In this document: positions 1 to 11,055 of the stretch, piece after piece
Layout: each line of letters starts with the position of its first letter
Numbering within the stretch: the stretch's first letter is position 1
Origin: Elymus sibiricus
Lineage: Eukaryota; Streptophyta; Magnoliopsida; Poales; Poaceae
DNA length: 64,000 nucleotides
NCBI GenBank assembly: GCA_039707655.1
Contig: CM077672.1
Location: 456,236,390 to 456,300,389 of the forward strand
Direction: 5' to 3'
Translations under genes and position numbers: made by a program
The notes under the pieces: model-generated
The model's database searches: none
Seen by the model: the letters and a program-made list of their open reading frames with translations, nothing else
Told to the model about the DNA's origin: nothing

Positions 1-366
1 ACTACGCATGCCCCGAGAGGGATAGATTGGTAGGACAAGGTCCATCGCTCGTCCCCGACCGCCACTCATAAGGTAGACAATCAATAATAAATCATGCTCC
101 AACTTCTTAGCATAACGACAGATCATACGCGCATGCTTCGGGAATCACAAACCTTAACACAATTATTCATAATAAACCACAATTATCTACTAATACATCC
201 CCCATATTACCATCTTAATATCGCAAAACTATTGCAAGGAATCAAATTTATCATATTCAGTGATCTACATGAAAGTTTTTATTATATCCTTCTTGAATAC
301 CTATCACATCAGGACCAAATTCATAACCCATGCATATTACCATTGCTATCATGCGACTCTCAGAAA

Positions 367-484
367 GATATAAGTGAAGCATGAGAGTGCAACTATTTCT
401 TTAAAATATAACCACCGCCGTGCTCTAACAGATATAAGTGAAGCACTAGAGCAACTGCCTAGCTCAAAAGATATAAGTGAAGCA
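367..484. repeat. Three direct copies of GATATAAGTGAAGCA
   Basis: The 15-mer GATATAAGTGAAGCA occurs at 367-381, 431-445 and 470-484, each time followed by an A/G-rich 'gag' context. The spacing is irregular (64 and 39 bp), so this is a small dispersed internal repeat in the non-coding part of the gypsy element, not a clean tandem array. No function can be assigned. Confidence 0.7.
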
Positions 485-1422
485 CATAGAGTATTCTAAC
501 AAATCACGAATAATGTGTGTCCCTCTCAAAAAGGTGTGTTCAGCAAAGATGATTGTGACATACTAAAAAGCAAACAAAAGCAAACAAACTATTTCACAAG
601 ACGCTCCAAGTAAAACACATATCATGTGATGAATAAAAATATAGCTCCAAGTGAGTTACCGATAGATTGTAGACGAAAGAGGGGATGCCTTCCGCGACAT
701 CCCCAAGCTTAGACGCTTGAGTCTTTCTTCAATATTACCTTGGGGTGCCTTGGGCATCCCCAAGCTTAGGCTCTTGCCACTCCTTATTCCTTTATCCATC
801 GTAGTCTCACCCAAAACTTGAAAACTTCAGCACACAAAACTCAACAGAAACCTCGTGAGATCCGTTAGTATAACAAATAAATCTTTAACTCTAGGTACTG
901 TTGTAAATTGATTCATATTTAATATTGGCATAATGCTACTGTACTCCAACTTCTCCATGACTCATACCCCCCGATACGATCCATAGATTCATCAAAATAA
1001 GCAAACTATGCAACAAAAATAGAATCTGTATAAAACAGAACAGTCTGTAAAGACCTATTTAAAAGCCATACTTCTGTAACTCCAAAAATTCTGAAAAATT
1101 AGGAAAACGTAAAAAATTCATATACCAATACTGTGTAAAAATTTCAGATTTTTCTGACGCTACAGTACAGAATTAAAATCCAGCACTGGACGCAAAACTT
1201 TCTGTTTTCCAAACAGCATCAATTATACTATCATCAACATCATCCCAAAGGCATTACTTGGCACAAACACTAATTAAAACATAAAAATACAATCATAACA
1301 GAAGCTATAATTGTGCAAACACTCAAAAACAGAAGGTAAAAGCAAAATTTTATTTTATTCATTGGGTTGCCTCCCAACAAGCGCTATTATTTTATGCCCC
1401 TAGCTAGGCATAATGCATAGTT

Positions 1423-1632
1423 TCAAGTGTTGTCATCCTTAGTCTCCAACTCCTCAATCACACATCCATTTTTTCTAGTAGATTTAACATAGGTGTTTTT
1501 CATCATCACACTTCTAGGCACAAAATCAAGAATTTTACTTTTATGAATAGGTTCCTTAATCATATCAATGAAAGTGGGGTGCACACTAATCATTTTAAGA
1601 TCTTCGTTCCCTTTACTAAAGTGGCACCCTTG
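1423..1632 (-). pseudogene. C-terminal part of the gypsy gag-like ORF, left of the Angela insertion
   Basis: On the minus strand this part reads GCHFSKGNEDLKMISVHPTF and onward to a stop at 1423. It is the continuation of the ORF 10855-10243 on the other side of the copia insertion. The two parts differ by one base in reading frame across the junction (counting the CCTTG duplication once). The family-like reading therefore needs a one-base slip near the insertion point in addition to removal of the copia element. The fragment is rich in charged residues and shows no catalytic motif. Confidence 0.6.
1628..1632. other. Target site duplication, left copy (Angela)
   Basis: CCTTG lies immediately before the left LTR and is repeated at 10243-10247 immediately after the right LTR. 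A 5-bp duplication is normal for copia integration, so these are the exact element ends. Confidence 0.95.
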
Positions 1633-3375
1633 TGTTGGGGAACGGAGCATGAATTTCAAAAAAAAATCCTACGCTCACGCAAGATCTATCCATGGAGATG
1701 CATCGCTACGAGAGAGGAGAGTGTGTCTACGTACCCTCGTAGACCGTTAGCGGAAGTGTCTCACGACGCGGTCGATGTAGTCGAACTTCCTTCGGGATCC
1801 ACCGATCGAGTACCGAACGTACGGCACCTCCGAGTTCTACACACGTGTAGCTCGGTGACGTTCCTCGCCTTCTTGATCCAGCAAGACGTCGAGGTAGTAG
1901 ATGAGTTCCGTCAGCACGACGGCGTGGCGACGGTGACGGTGAAGTGATTCCGGCAGGGCTTCGCCTAAGCTCTCCGAAAATATGACCGGGGTGGTAAACT
2001 GTGGAGGGGGGCACCGCACACGGCTAAGAGAACAATTGTCGTGCCTTTGGGGTGCCCCCTGCCCCTGTATATAAAGGAGGAGAGGGAGGAGGCCGGCCCC
2101 CTAGGGGTGCGCCAAGTGTGGGGAGTCCTACTAGGACTCCTTAGTCCTAGTAGGATTCCACCTCCCATACGGAGTAGGAAAGGGGGAAGGGAGAGGGAAA
2201 GGAAAGAGGGGGCTGCGCCCCCTCCCCTAGTCCAATTCGGTTTGGGCAAGGGGGGGCGCGTGCCTCCTCACGTGGCCTGCCTCTCCTTTTCCCGTATGGC
2301 CCAATAAGGCCCATTACTTCTCCCGGTGAATTCCCGTAACTCCCCGGTACTCCGAAAAATACCCGAATCACTCGGAACCTTTCCGACGTCCGAATATAGC
2401 CTTCCAATATATGAATCTTTACCTCTCGACCATTTTGAGACTCCTCGTCATATCCGTGATATCAGCCGAGACTCCGAACAAACTTCGGCCACCAATCACA
2501 TAACTCATATAATACTAAATCGTCATCGAACCTTAAGTGTGCGGACCGTACGGGTTCGGGAATGATGTAGACATGACCGAGACGACTCTCCGGTCAATAA
2601 CCAACAGTCGGACCTGGATGCTCATATTGGTTCCTACACATTCCACGAAGATCTTTATCGGTGAACCTCATATGTCAACATACGTTGTTCCCTTTGTCCG
2701 GCGGTATGTTACTTGCCCGAGATTCGATCGTCGGTATCCAATACCTAGTTCAATCTCGTTACCGGCAAGTCTCTTTACTCGTTCCATAATACATCATCTT
2801 GCAACTAACTCTTTAGTCACGGTGCTTGCAAGGCTTCTGTGATGCTGTATTACCGAGAGGGCCCAGAGATACCTCTCCGATAGTCGGAGTGACAAATCCC
2901 AATCTCGATCCATGCCAACTCAACAAACACTTTCGGAGATACCTGTAGTGCACCTTTATAATCACCCAGTAACGTTGTGACGTTTGATACACCCAAAGTA
3001 TTCCTACCGTATTCGGGAGTTGCATGATCTCATGGTCAGAGGAACGTGTATTTGACTTAGTGAAAGCAATAGCAATAAACTAAACGATCATTTGCTATGC
3101 TAACGGTTGGGTCATGTCCATCACATCATTCTCCTAATGATGTGATCCCGTTATCAAATGACAACTCATGTCCATGGTCAGGAAATCTTGACCATCTTTT
3201 GATCAACGAGCTAGTCTAGTAGAGGCTTACTAGGGACTCAGTATTTGTCTATTATCCACACATGTATTAAGTTTCCGGTCAATACAATTCTAGCATGAAT
3301 AATAAACCATTATCATGAACAGAGAAATATGATAATAAACACTTTATTAATTGCCTCTAGGGCATATTTCCAACA
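1633..3375 (-). repeat. 3' LTR of the Angela element (1743 bp)
   Basis: The LTR begins TGTTGGGGAACGGAGCATG and ends TAGGGCATATTTCCAACA on the plus strand. It keeps the TATA-type promoter block: TATATAAA on the plus strand at 2069-2076, which reads TTTATATA in the element's sense. This block is missing from the 5' LTR. GCCCCCT direct repeats at 2054-2060 and 2096-2102 flank the 42 bp absent from the other LTR. Confidence 0.95.
2069..2076 (-). promoter_or_regulatory. Retrotransposon LTR TATA box (3' LTR copy)
   Basis: TTTATATA in the element's sense, preceded by CCTCC. From memory this is the position of the LTR promoter in Angela-type LTRs. It is kept only in the 3' LTR here; any transcription from it would run out of the element toward position 1. 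Confidence 0.5.
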
Positions 3376-3388
3376 GTCTCCCACTTGC
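3376..3388 (-). other. Polypurine tract next to the 3' LTR
   Basis: On the minus strand the sequence GCAAGTGGGAGAC directly precedes the LTR start TGTTGG. A purine-rich run at this position primes plus-strand DNA synthesis in LTR retrotransposons. Confidence 0.75.
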
Positions 3389-3451
3389 ACTAGAGTCAAT
3401 AATCTAGTTTACATCTCCATGTAATTAACATCCAATCAGTTCTAGGGCTGA

Positions 3452-4067
3452 TCATGTTTTGCTTGTGAGAGAGGTTTTAGTCAACGGGTCTGCAATATTC
3501 AGATCCGTGTGTTCTTGGCAAATCTCTATGTCATATGTAGATACTGCTACCACACTCTGCTTGGAGCTACTCCAAAAACGACTGTCCCACTTTACGTATC
3601 CGGTCTGAGACTCATAGTCTTCCGGATCGGTGTATAAAGCTTGCATCGACGTAACCCTTTACGACGAACTCTTTATCACCTCTATTCCCGAGAAATTCTT
3701 CCTTAGTCCTTTTCAGGTACTTCAGGATATTCTTGACCGCTGTCCAATGATCTACTCCTGGATCACTTTGGTACCTTCCAACCAAGCTAATAGCGAGGCA
3801 TACATCAGGTCTAGTACACAGCATGGCATACAAAATAGAGTCTATGGCTGAGGCATAGGGGATGACACTCATCTTCTCTTTGTCTTCTGCCGTGGTCGGG
3901 CTTTGAGTCTTACTCAATCTCACACCTTGCAATACAGGCAAGAACCCTTTCTTTGACTGATCCATTTTGAACTTCTTCAAAATCTTGTCAAGGTATGTGC
4001 TTCGTGAAAGTCCTATGAGGCGTCTCAATCTATCTCTATAGATTTTGATGCCTAACATGTAAAACAA
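3452..4067 (-). pseudogene. Copia RT C-terminus and RNase H, internally deleted
   Basis: Two minus-strand reading frames (4067-3612 and 3646-3452) carry FYMLGIKIYRDRLRRLIGLS, LYAMLCTRPDVCLAISLVGR and HWTAVKNILKYLKRT, which are hallmarks of the copia RT thumb and RNase H start. The RNase H then jumps from SSKQSVVAVST to EICQEHTDLNIADPLTK. Some 70-80 residues holding the catalytic centre of a normal copia RNase H are missing. A frameshift near 3630 separates the two parts. The enzyme must be inactive. Confidence 0.8.
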
Positions 4068-4240
4068 CCTTTACCTAGATTTTCAAGTCTTACTCCACTT
4101 CACACCAGGCAAGAACTCATTTCTTTGACTTGATCCTATTTTGAACTTCTTCAAAAAACTCATCAAGATGTGTGAACTTTTATCAAGCGTTTTGATCTAT
4201 CTCCATAGATCTCGATGCCCAATCTGTGGATAACTCAAAA
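3905..4240 (-). repeat. Diverged tandem duplication inside the Angela pol region
   Basis: About 155 bp at 3905-4062 is repeated in diverged form at 4085-4240. Both contain 'agtcttact', 'cttcaca/ctcacacc', 'ttttgaacttcttcaaaa' and 'tctatctc(t/c)atagat(t/c)t(t/c)gatgcc' in order. The duplicated protein segment covers the GIKIYRDR / STYLDKILKKFKM stretch. Normal copia pol has one copy. Confidence 0.75.
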
Positions 4241-4265
4241 ACAGGTTTTTATTGAAAAACTCCTT

Positions 4266-5372
4266 TCAATTCTTTATGCTTTCCAGAAATTCTACATTAT
4301 TTCCAATCAACGATATGTCATCCACATATACTATTAGAAATGCTATAGAGCTCCCACTCACTTTCTGGTAAACACAAGTTTCTCCATAAACTTGTATAAA
4401 CCCAAACGCTTTGCTCACTTCATCAAAGCGAGTATTCCAGCTCCGAGATGCTTGCACCAGTCCATAGATGGATCGCTGGAGCTTGCATACTTTGTTAGCA
4501 CCTTTAGGATCGACAAAACCTTCCGGTTGCATCATACACAATTCTTCCTTAAGGAATCCATTAAGGAATGCCGTTTTGACGTCCATTTGCCAGATTTCAT
4601 AATCATAAAATGCGGCAATTGCTAACATAATTCTGACAGACTTTAGCATCGCTACGGGTGAGAAAGTCTCATCGTAGTCAACTCCTTGAACTTGTCGATA
4701 ACCTTTAGCAACAAGTCGTGCTTTATAGACGGTGACATTACCATCAGCGTCCGTCTTCTTCTTAAAGATCCATTTATTTTTAATAGCTCGCCGTTCATCG
4801 GGCAAGTCTACCAAAGTCCACACTTTGTTCTCATACATGGATCTAATCTCGGATTTCATGGCCTCAAGCCATTTGTCGGAATCCGGGCTTGCCATCGCTT
4901 CTTCATAGTTCGTAGGTTCACCGTTGTCTAACAACATGACCTCCAAGACAGGATTGCCGTACCAATCTGGTGCGGAACGTGTCCTGGTTGACCTTCGAAG
5001 TTCAGTAACAACTTGATCCGAAGTTTCATGATCATCATCATTAACTTCTTCTCTGGTCTGTGTCGATGTCACAGAAATTTCTTTCTGTGGCGTACTACTA
5101 TCCAGAGGAGGTACAATTACCTCATCAAGTTCTACTTTCCTCCCACTCACTTCTTTCGAGAGAAACTCCTTCTCTAGAAAGGATCCATTCTTAGCAACGA
5201 ATACTTTGCCTTCGGATTTGTGGTAGAAGGTGTACCCAACGGTCTCCTTTGGGTATCCTATGAAGACGCACTTATCCGCTTTGGGTTCGAGCTTATCTGG
5301 CTGAAGCCTTTTGACATAAGCATTGCATCCCCAAATTTTCAGAAACGACATCTTAGGTTTCTTGCAAACCAC
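4266..5372 (-). pseudogene. Copia integrase C-terminal region and reverse transcriptase
   Basis: The 368-residue frame starts with the integrase tail (FLKIWGCNAYVKRLQPDKLE, then CVFIGYPKETVGYTFYHKSE). A linker with RRSTRTRSAPDWY follows, then the RT: NKWIFKKKTDADGNVTVYKA, ARLVAKGYRQVQGVDYDETF, IWQMDVKTAFLNG, and the active site LIVYVDDISLIGN. It ends just after the YVDD motif, so the RT is truncated. It would act in virus-like particles in the cytoplasm if intact. It is the longest open part of this element. Confidence 0.9.
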
Positions 5373-5564
5373 AGTTCATACGGTGTCATCTCAACGGATT
5401 TAGACGGTGGCCTTGTTTAAAGTGAATGCAGCTATCTCTAATGCATAACCCCAAAATGATAGTGGCAAATTGGTAAGAGACATCATAGAACGCACCATAT
5501 CCAATAGAGTACGATTATGACGTTCGGACATACCATTACGCTGTGGTGTTCCATGTGGCGTGAG

Positions 5565-6074
5565 CTATGAAACAATTCCACATTGTCTTAAGTGATTGCC
5601 AAACTCGTAACTCAAATATTCTCCTCCACGATCAGATCGTAAGAACTTTATTTTCTTGTTACGATGGTTCACTACTTCACTGTGAAATTCTTTGAACTTT
5701 TCAAATGTTTCAGATTTATGCTTCATCAAGTAGACATAACCATATCTACTCAAATCATCAGTGAACGTGAGAACATAACGATATCCACCACGCGCCTCAA
5801 CACTCATCGGACCGCATACATCGGTATGTATTATTTCCAATAAGTTGGTTGCTCGCTCCATTGTTCCGAAGAACGGAGTTTTAGTCATCTTGCCAATAAG
5901 GCACGGTTCACATGTCTCAAATGATTCATAATCAAGAGATTCCAAAAACCCATCTGCATGGAGTTTCTTCATGTGTTTAACACTGATATGACCTAAGCGG
6001 CAGTGCCACAAATATGTGGTACTATCATTATCTTTTGGCATTCGTGTTATGAACATATGTATTACTACGATCAA
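5565..6074 (-). pseudogene. Copia GAG-pre-integrase zinc region and integrase core, fragment
   Basis: The fragment contains LWHCRLGHISVKHMKKLH and CEPCLIGKMTKTPF (the H-H-C-C zinc-binding module), then the integrase core DVCGPMSVEARGGYRYVLTF with the first catalytic Asp, and FLRSDRGGEYLSYEF with the second Asp. The frame stops before the third acidic residue. Sequence 5373-5564 continues the integrase in broken frames. Confidence 0.88.
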
Positions 6075-6118
6075 GATTCAATAAACCTTTCATTTTAAGT
6101 GCATGATCATCAATGATA

Positions 6119-6582
6119 TTATCCAAATAGAATAACAATTATTCTCTGAAATTGAATAACCGTCTTGCAATAAACACTATCAGATATAATGTTCATGCTT
6201 AACGCAAGCACCAAATAACAATTATTTAGGTTCATCACTAATCCTGAAGGTAGAGAGAGCGTGGCGATGGTGATCACATCAACCTTGGAGACACTTCCAA
6301 TGCACATCGTCACCTCGTTCTTTAGCTAGCCCTCGTTTATTCCGAAGCTCCATGTTTCAAGTTGCAAGCAACTGAACAAGTATCAAATACCCAGGTGCTC
6401 CTACGAGTACTAGTAAGGTACACATCAATAACATGTATATCAAATATCTTTGTTGACATTGCCAGTCTTATTATCTGCCAGTTACTTTGGAGAAGTTCTG
6501 CTCCTTGTGACATTTCCCTTTGCAATGGGAGCATTAAGTCTCGGGTTTGGTTCAGCCTTGGGTTTCTTCGCGTGAGCGGCAA
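6119..6582 (-). pseudogene. Copia aspartic protease remnant (D-T-C-S)
   Basis: Two minus-strand frames (6582-6337 and 6313-6119) carry FDIHVIDVYLTS, STWVFDTCSVA and LPSGLVMNLNNCYLVLALSM. The catalytic motif of this protease family is D-T-G-S; here the Gly codon reads Cys (codons at 6373-6384). A frameshift follows the motif. The Gly is needed for the active-site loop, so the protease is inactive. Confidence 0.8.
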
Positions 6583-6639
6583 CTGTTTTACCGTTCTTCT
6601 TGAAGTTCCCTTTTCTTTCCCTTGCCCTTCTTGAAACTA

Positions 6640-7232
6640 GTGGTCTTATTAACCATCAACACTTGATGCTCCCTTTTTTTTTATTTCTACATCCGCAGAT
6701 TGTAGCATCGCGAATAGCTTAAGGATCTTCTATCCCTTGCATGTTTATAGTTCATCACGAAGATCCAGTAGTTTAGTGATAGTGACTGGAGAACTCTATC
6801 AATCACCACTTTATTCGGAAGTCTAACTCCCACTTGATTTAAGTGTTTGAAGTACTCAGACATTCTGAGTACATGCTCACTAACGCTGTTCTCCTCCATC
6901 TTATAGCTATAGAACTTGTCGAAGGTGTCATACCTCTCGACCCGGGTGTGAGCTTGAAAAACAAATTTTCAGCTCTTGGAACATCTCATATGCTCCGTGT
7001 TGCTCAAAACATATTTGGAGCTCCGGTTCTAAGCCGTAAAGTATGGCGCACTGAACTATCGAGTAGTCATCTTTTCTTATCTGCCATACGTTCATAACGT
7101 CCTCAGACGAAGCCGTAGGGGTATTTCACTGAGCGGTGCATTAAGGACATAAGCCTTCTGTGCAGCAGTGAGGACAATCCTCAGATCACGGACCTAGTCC
7201 GCATAGTTGCTTCCATCAACTTTCAACTTCAT
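6640..7232 (-). pseudogene. Copia gag remnant
   Basis: The gag reading starts at 7232 with MKLKVDGSNYAD and then a stop where the family has WV. It continues as VRDLRIVLTAAQKAYVLN, and later as EENSVSEHVLRMSEYFKHLN and LPNKVVIDRVLQSL (6899-6687). Several stops and small deletions break it, and no intact CCHC zinc knuckle is visible. Gag would form the virus-like particle. Confidence 0.75.
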
Positions 7233-8526
7233 TTTCTCTAGGAACATAATAAAAACAGGGGAACTACAGCGTGGTCTATTGATCTACAACATAAAATTGC
7301 AAAGATTATTTAGACTATGTTCATGATAATTGAAGTTCAATTAATCAAATTACTTAAGAACTCCCACTTAGATTAACATCCCTCAAGTTGTCTAAGTGTA
7401 ACATGATCCACATCAACTAAACCACGTCCGATCATCACGTGAGGTGGATTAGTTATCAATGGTGAACATCTTTCATGTTGATCATATCTACTATATGACT
7501 CATGTTCGACCTTTCGGTCTCTTGTGTTCCGAGGCCATATCTGTATATGCTAGGCTCGTCAAGTTTAACCCAAGTATTCTGCGTGTGTAAAACTGGCTTA
7601 CACCCGTTGTATGCGAACGAAAGAATCCATCACACCCGATCATCACGTGGTGCTTAGAAGCGTGGAACCTTCGCAGCGGTGCATACTAGGGGAGAACACC
7701 TATCTTGAAATTTAGTGAAGGGATCATCTTATAATGCTACCGTCGTCCTAAGCAAAATAAGATGCATAAAAGGATTAACATCACATGCAATTCAATATAT
7801 ATATGTGACATGATATGGCCATCATCGTCTTGTGCTTTTGATCTCCATCAGCAAAGCACCATCATGATCTCCATCGTCACCGGATTGACACCATGATCTC
7901 CATCGTAGCGTCATGACACCTTGATCTCCATCGCAGCGTCATGGTCGTCTCGCCGACTATTGCTACTACTGCTACTGCTAACTCATAGCGGTAAAGTAAA
8001 GCAATTACACAGCGTTGGCATTGCATACAATAAAGAGACAACCATAAGGCTCCTGTCGGTTGCCTGATAACTTACAAAACATGATCATCTCATACAACAA
8101 CTTATATCACATCATGTCTTGGCCATATCACATCACCAGCATACCCTGCAAAAACAAGTTAGACGTCCTCTACTTTGTTGTTGCAAGTTTTACGTGGCTG
8201 CTACGGGTTTGCAAGAACCGTTCTTACCTACGCAAAACTACAACGTAGTGTAGTGATTGCTTTTTGATCTTCTAAAAGAACCCTCTTCATTGAAACCGAT
8301 TCAACTAAAGTGAGAGAGACAGACACCCGCCAGTCACCTTTATGCAACGAGTGCACGTAGCGGTGAAACCTGTCTCGCGTAAGCGTACGCGTAATGTCGG
8401 TTCGGGCCGCTTCATCTCACAATACCGCCGAATCAAGTAACAACTAGTAACGGCAAGCAATATGTATACACCCACGCCCACAACTCGTTTGTGTTCTACT
8501 CATGCAACTCACATCTACGCATAGAC
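7233..8526 (-). other. Angela 5' leader between primer site and gag
   Basis: This is non-coding leader of the copia element. It contains a short near-repeat (ATGATCTCCATC(G) units at 7865-7935) and no host gene. It has the expected position and size for an Angela-type leader. Confidence 0.6.
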
Positions 8527-8541
8527 CTGGCTCGGATGCCA
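8527..8541 (-). other. Primer binding site (initiator-Met tRNA type)
   Basis: One base from the 5' LTR end, the minus strand reads TGGCATCCGAGCCAG. The initiator-Met site of copia elements is TGGTATCAGAGC; two or three bases differ here. It marks the start of minus-strand DNA synthesis. Confidence 0.7.
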
Positions 8542-8542
8542 C

Positions 8543-10242
8543 TGTTGGGGAACGGAGCATGAATTTCAAAAAAATTCCTACGCTCACGCAAGATCTATCC
8601 ATGGAGATGCATCGCTACGTGAGAGGAGACTGTGTCTACGTACCCTCGTAGACCGTTAGCGGAAGCGTCTCACGACGCGGTCGATGTAGTCGAACTTCCT
8701 TCGGGATCCACCGATCGAGTACCGAACGTACGGCACCTCCGAGTTCTACACACATGCAGCTCGGTGACGTTCCTCGCCTTCTTGATCCAGCAAGACGTCG
8801 AGGTAGTAGATGAGTTCCGTCAGCACGACGGCGTGGCGACGGTGACGGTGAAGTGATTCCGGCAGGGCTTCGCCTAAGCTCTCCGAAAATATGACCGGGG
8901 TGGTAAACTGTGGAGGGGGGCACCGCACACGGCTAAGAGAACAATTGTCGTGCCTTTGGGGTGCCCCCTAGGGGTGCGCCAAGTGTGAGGAGTCCTACTA
9001 GGACTCCTTAGTCCTAGTAGGATTCCACCTCCCATACGGAGTAGGAAAGGGGGAAGGGAGAGGGAAAGGAAAGAAGGGGCTGCGCCCCCTCCCCTAGTCC
9101 AATTCGGTTTGGGCAAGGGGGGGCGCGTGCCTCCTCACGTGGCCTGCCTCTCCTTTTCCCGTATGGCCCAATAAGGCCCATTACTTCTCCCGGTGAATTC
9201 CCGTAACTCCCCGGTACTCCGAAAAATACCCGAATCACTCGGAACCTTTCCGACGTCCGAATATAGCCTTCCAATATATGAATCTTTACCTCTCGACCAT
9301 TTCGAGACTCCTCGTCATGTCCGTGATCTCATCCGGGACTCCGAACAAACTTTGGCCACCAATCACATAACTCATATAATACTAAATCGTCATCGAACCT
9401 TAAGTGTGCGGACCCTACGGGTTCGGGAATGATGTAGACATGACCGAGACGACTCTCCGGTCAATAACCAACAGCGGGACCTGGATGCTCATATTGGTTC
9501 CTACACATTCCACGAAGATCTTTATCGGTGAACCTCATATGTCAACATACGTTGTTCCCTTTGTCCGGCGGTATGTTACTTGCCCGAGATTCGATCGTCG
9601 GTATCCAATACCTAGTTCAATCTCGTTACTGGCAAGTCTCTTTACTCGTTCTGTAATACATCATCTTGCAACTAACTCTTTAGTCACGGTGCTTGCAAGG
9701 CTTCTGTGATGCTGTATTACCGAGAGGGCCCAGAGATACCTCTCCGATAGTCGGAGTGACAAATCCCAATCTCAATCCATGCCAACTCAACAAACACTTT
9801 CGGAGATACCTGTAGTGCACCTTTATAATCACCCAGTAACGTTGTGATGTTTGATACACCCAAAGTATTCCTACCGTATTCGGGAGTTGCATGATCTCAT
9901 GGTCAGAGGAACGTGTATTTGACATAGTGAAAGCAATAGCAATAAACTGAACGATCATTTGCTATGCTAACGGTTGGGTCATGTCCATCACATCATTCTC
10001 CTAATGATGTGATCCCGTTATCAAATGACAACTCATGTCCATGGTCAGGAAATCTTGACCATCTTTTGATCAACGAGCTAGTCTAGTAGAGGCTTACTAG
10101 GGACTCAGTATTTGTCTATTATCCACACATGTATTAAGTTTCCAGTCAATACAATTCTAGCATGAATAATAAACCATTATCATGAACGGAGAAATATGAT
10201 AATAAACACTTTATTAATTGCCTCTAGGGCATATTTCCAACA
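8543..10242 (-). repeat. 5' LTR of the Angela element (1700 bp, TATA region deleted)
   Basis: It matches the left LTR along its length but lacks 42 bp between GCCCCCT repeats, including the TATA-type block. As this is the promoter-bearing 5' LTR, the copy is probably transcriptionally weak. Confidence 0.95.
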
Positions 10243-10247
10243 CCTTG
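10243..10247. other. Target site duplication, right copy (Angela)
   Basis: CCTTG, identical to 1628-1632. Confidence 0.95.
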
Positions 10248-10855
10248 ACCTTAGGAACATATATAAACTTGCAATTTTTATTCGGAGGAGTCCTATCAAT
10301 GTTTTTAGTGGAGGAAAAAGCGGAACCCAAGTTGTTGATAATTTCTTCTAACTTATCAATTTTAGCGGAGCTTTGGTCTATCCTTTTGTTGATTATTGGT
10401 TCCTTTTCCTTTAAAGTTTTCAAAGCAATCCCCACCTTGGAACCAAATTGAGTAATATGATTGTGGACCTTTTTATCTAAAATTTCAAGATATTCAATAG
10501 TAAGCATTTTATTTTCTATAGCTTCTAACCTTTGCACAACATGCTCCAAAGTCAATGTCGTTTCATTAATAATAATAGGGGGTGAACCCACTAAATTTCC
10601 CATAGCATTGAAAGCATCTGAAGTGGGACACATCAAGAAATTCCCTCCGGTAATAGTGTCAAGAACAAATCTATACCAAGTAGTGATTCCCACATAAAAA
10701 TTTCGAAGGAAAACGGCAGTGGATTGCTTGCGAGTTGATCTATTTTGACCATCGCAAATCCTATACCAAGAATCTTTTAAATTCTCTCCTCCCCTTTGTT
10801 TAAAATTAAGTACTTCATTTTCAGGGGTAGTAGTAACGAGCGAAGAACTAACCAT
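10243..10855 (-). pseudogene. Gypsy gag-like ORF, N-terminal part, cut by Angela
   Basis: The ORF starts MVSSSLVTTTPENEVLNFKQ; an upstream in-frame Met at 10981 opens a hydrophobic, low-quality extension and was not chosen. It contains DSWYRICDGQ, AVFLRNFYVGITTWYRFVLD and a coiled-coil-like stretch VVQRLEAIENKMLTIEYLE. This is the gag-like protein of Triticeae gypsy elements. It reads into the Angela LTR at 10242, so it is disrupted. No catalytic residues are expected in gag. Confidence 0.75.
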
Positions 10856-11025
10856 AATGGTAAAGCAAGCAAGCAAACAAGCAAATAATTTTTTTTGTGT
10901 TTTTTGTAAAAAAAAATTTAGAAGTGGGGGAGATGAAAACGAGAGGCAAATGCAAATGAAAGGTAAATAAAGTAAATGCAAGTGAATGATAATTTGTGCG
11001 AAGGTACTTGGTAATTTTTATGATG

Positions 11026-11045
11026 TCTCCCCGGCAACGGCGCCA
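11026..11045 (-). other. Primer binding site of the gypsy element (tRNA-Asp type)
   Basis: The minus strand reads TGGCGCCGTTGCCGGGGAGA, a sequence typical of tRNA-Asp-primed gypsy elements. It fixes the transition from LTR to internal region just right of 11045. Confidence 0.85.
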
Positions 11046-11055
11046 GAAATTCTTC

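Larger units (their letters stand above)
1633..10242 (-). mobile_element. Complete Angela-type Ty1/copia LTR retrotransposon
   Basis: The element is 8610 bp, with LTRs of 1743 bp (left, 3' LTR) and 1700 bp (right, 5' LTR), both with TG...CA ends, flanked by CCTTG. Gene order on the minus strand is gag, protease, integrase, reverse transcriptase, RNase H, which is the copia order. The primer binding site resembles the initiator-Met tRNA type. The coding region is broken by stops and deletions, so this copy cannot make its own proteins. The LTRs differ at roughly 25 sites by eye plus one 42-bp deletion, implying a fairly recent insertion. The Angela/BARE/WIS group call rests on LTR ends and protein wording remembered from that group. 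Confidence 0.92.
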
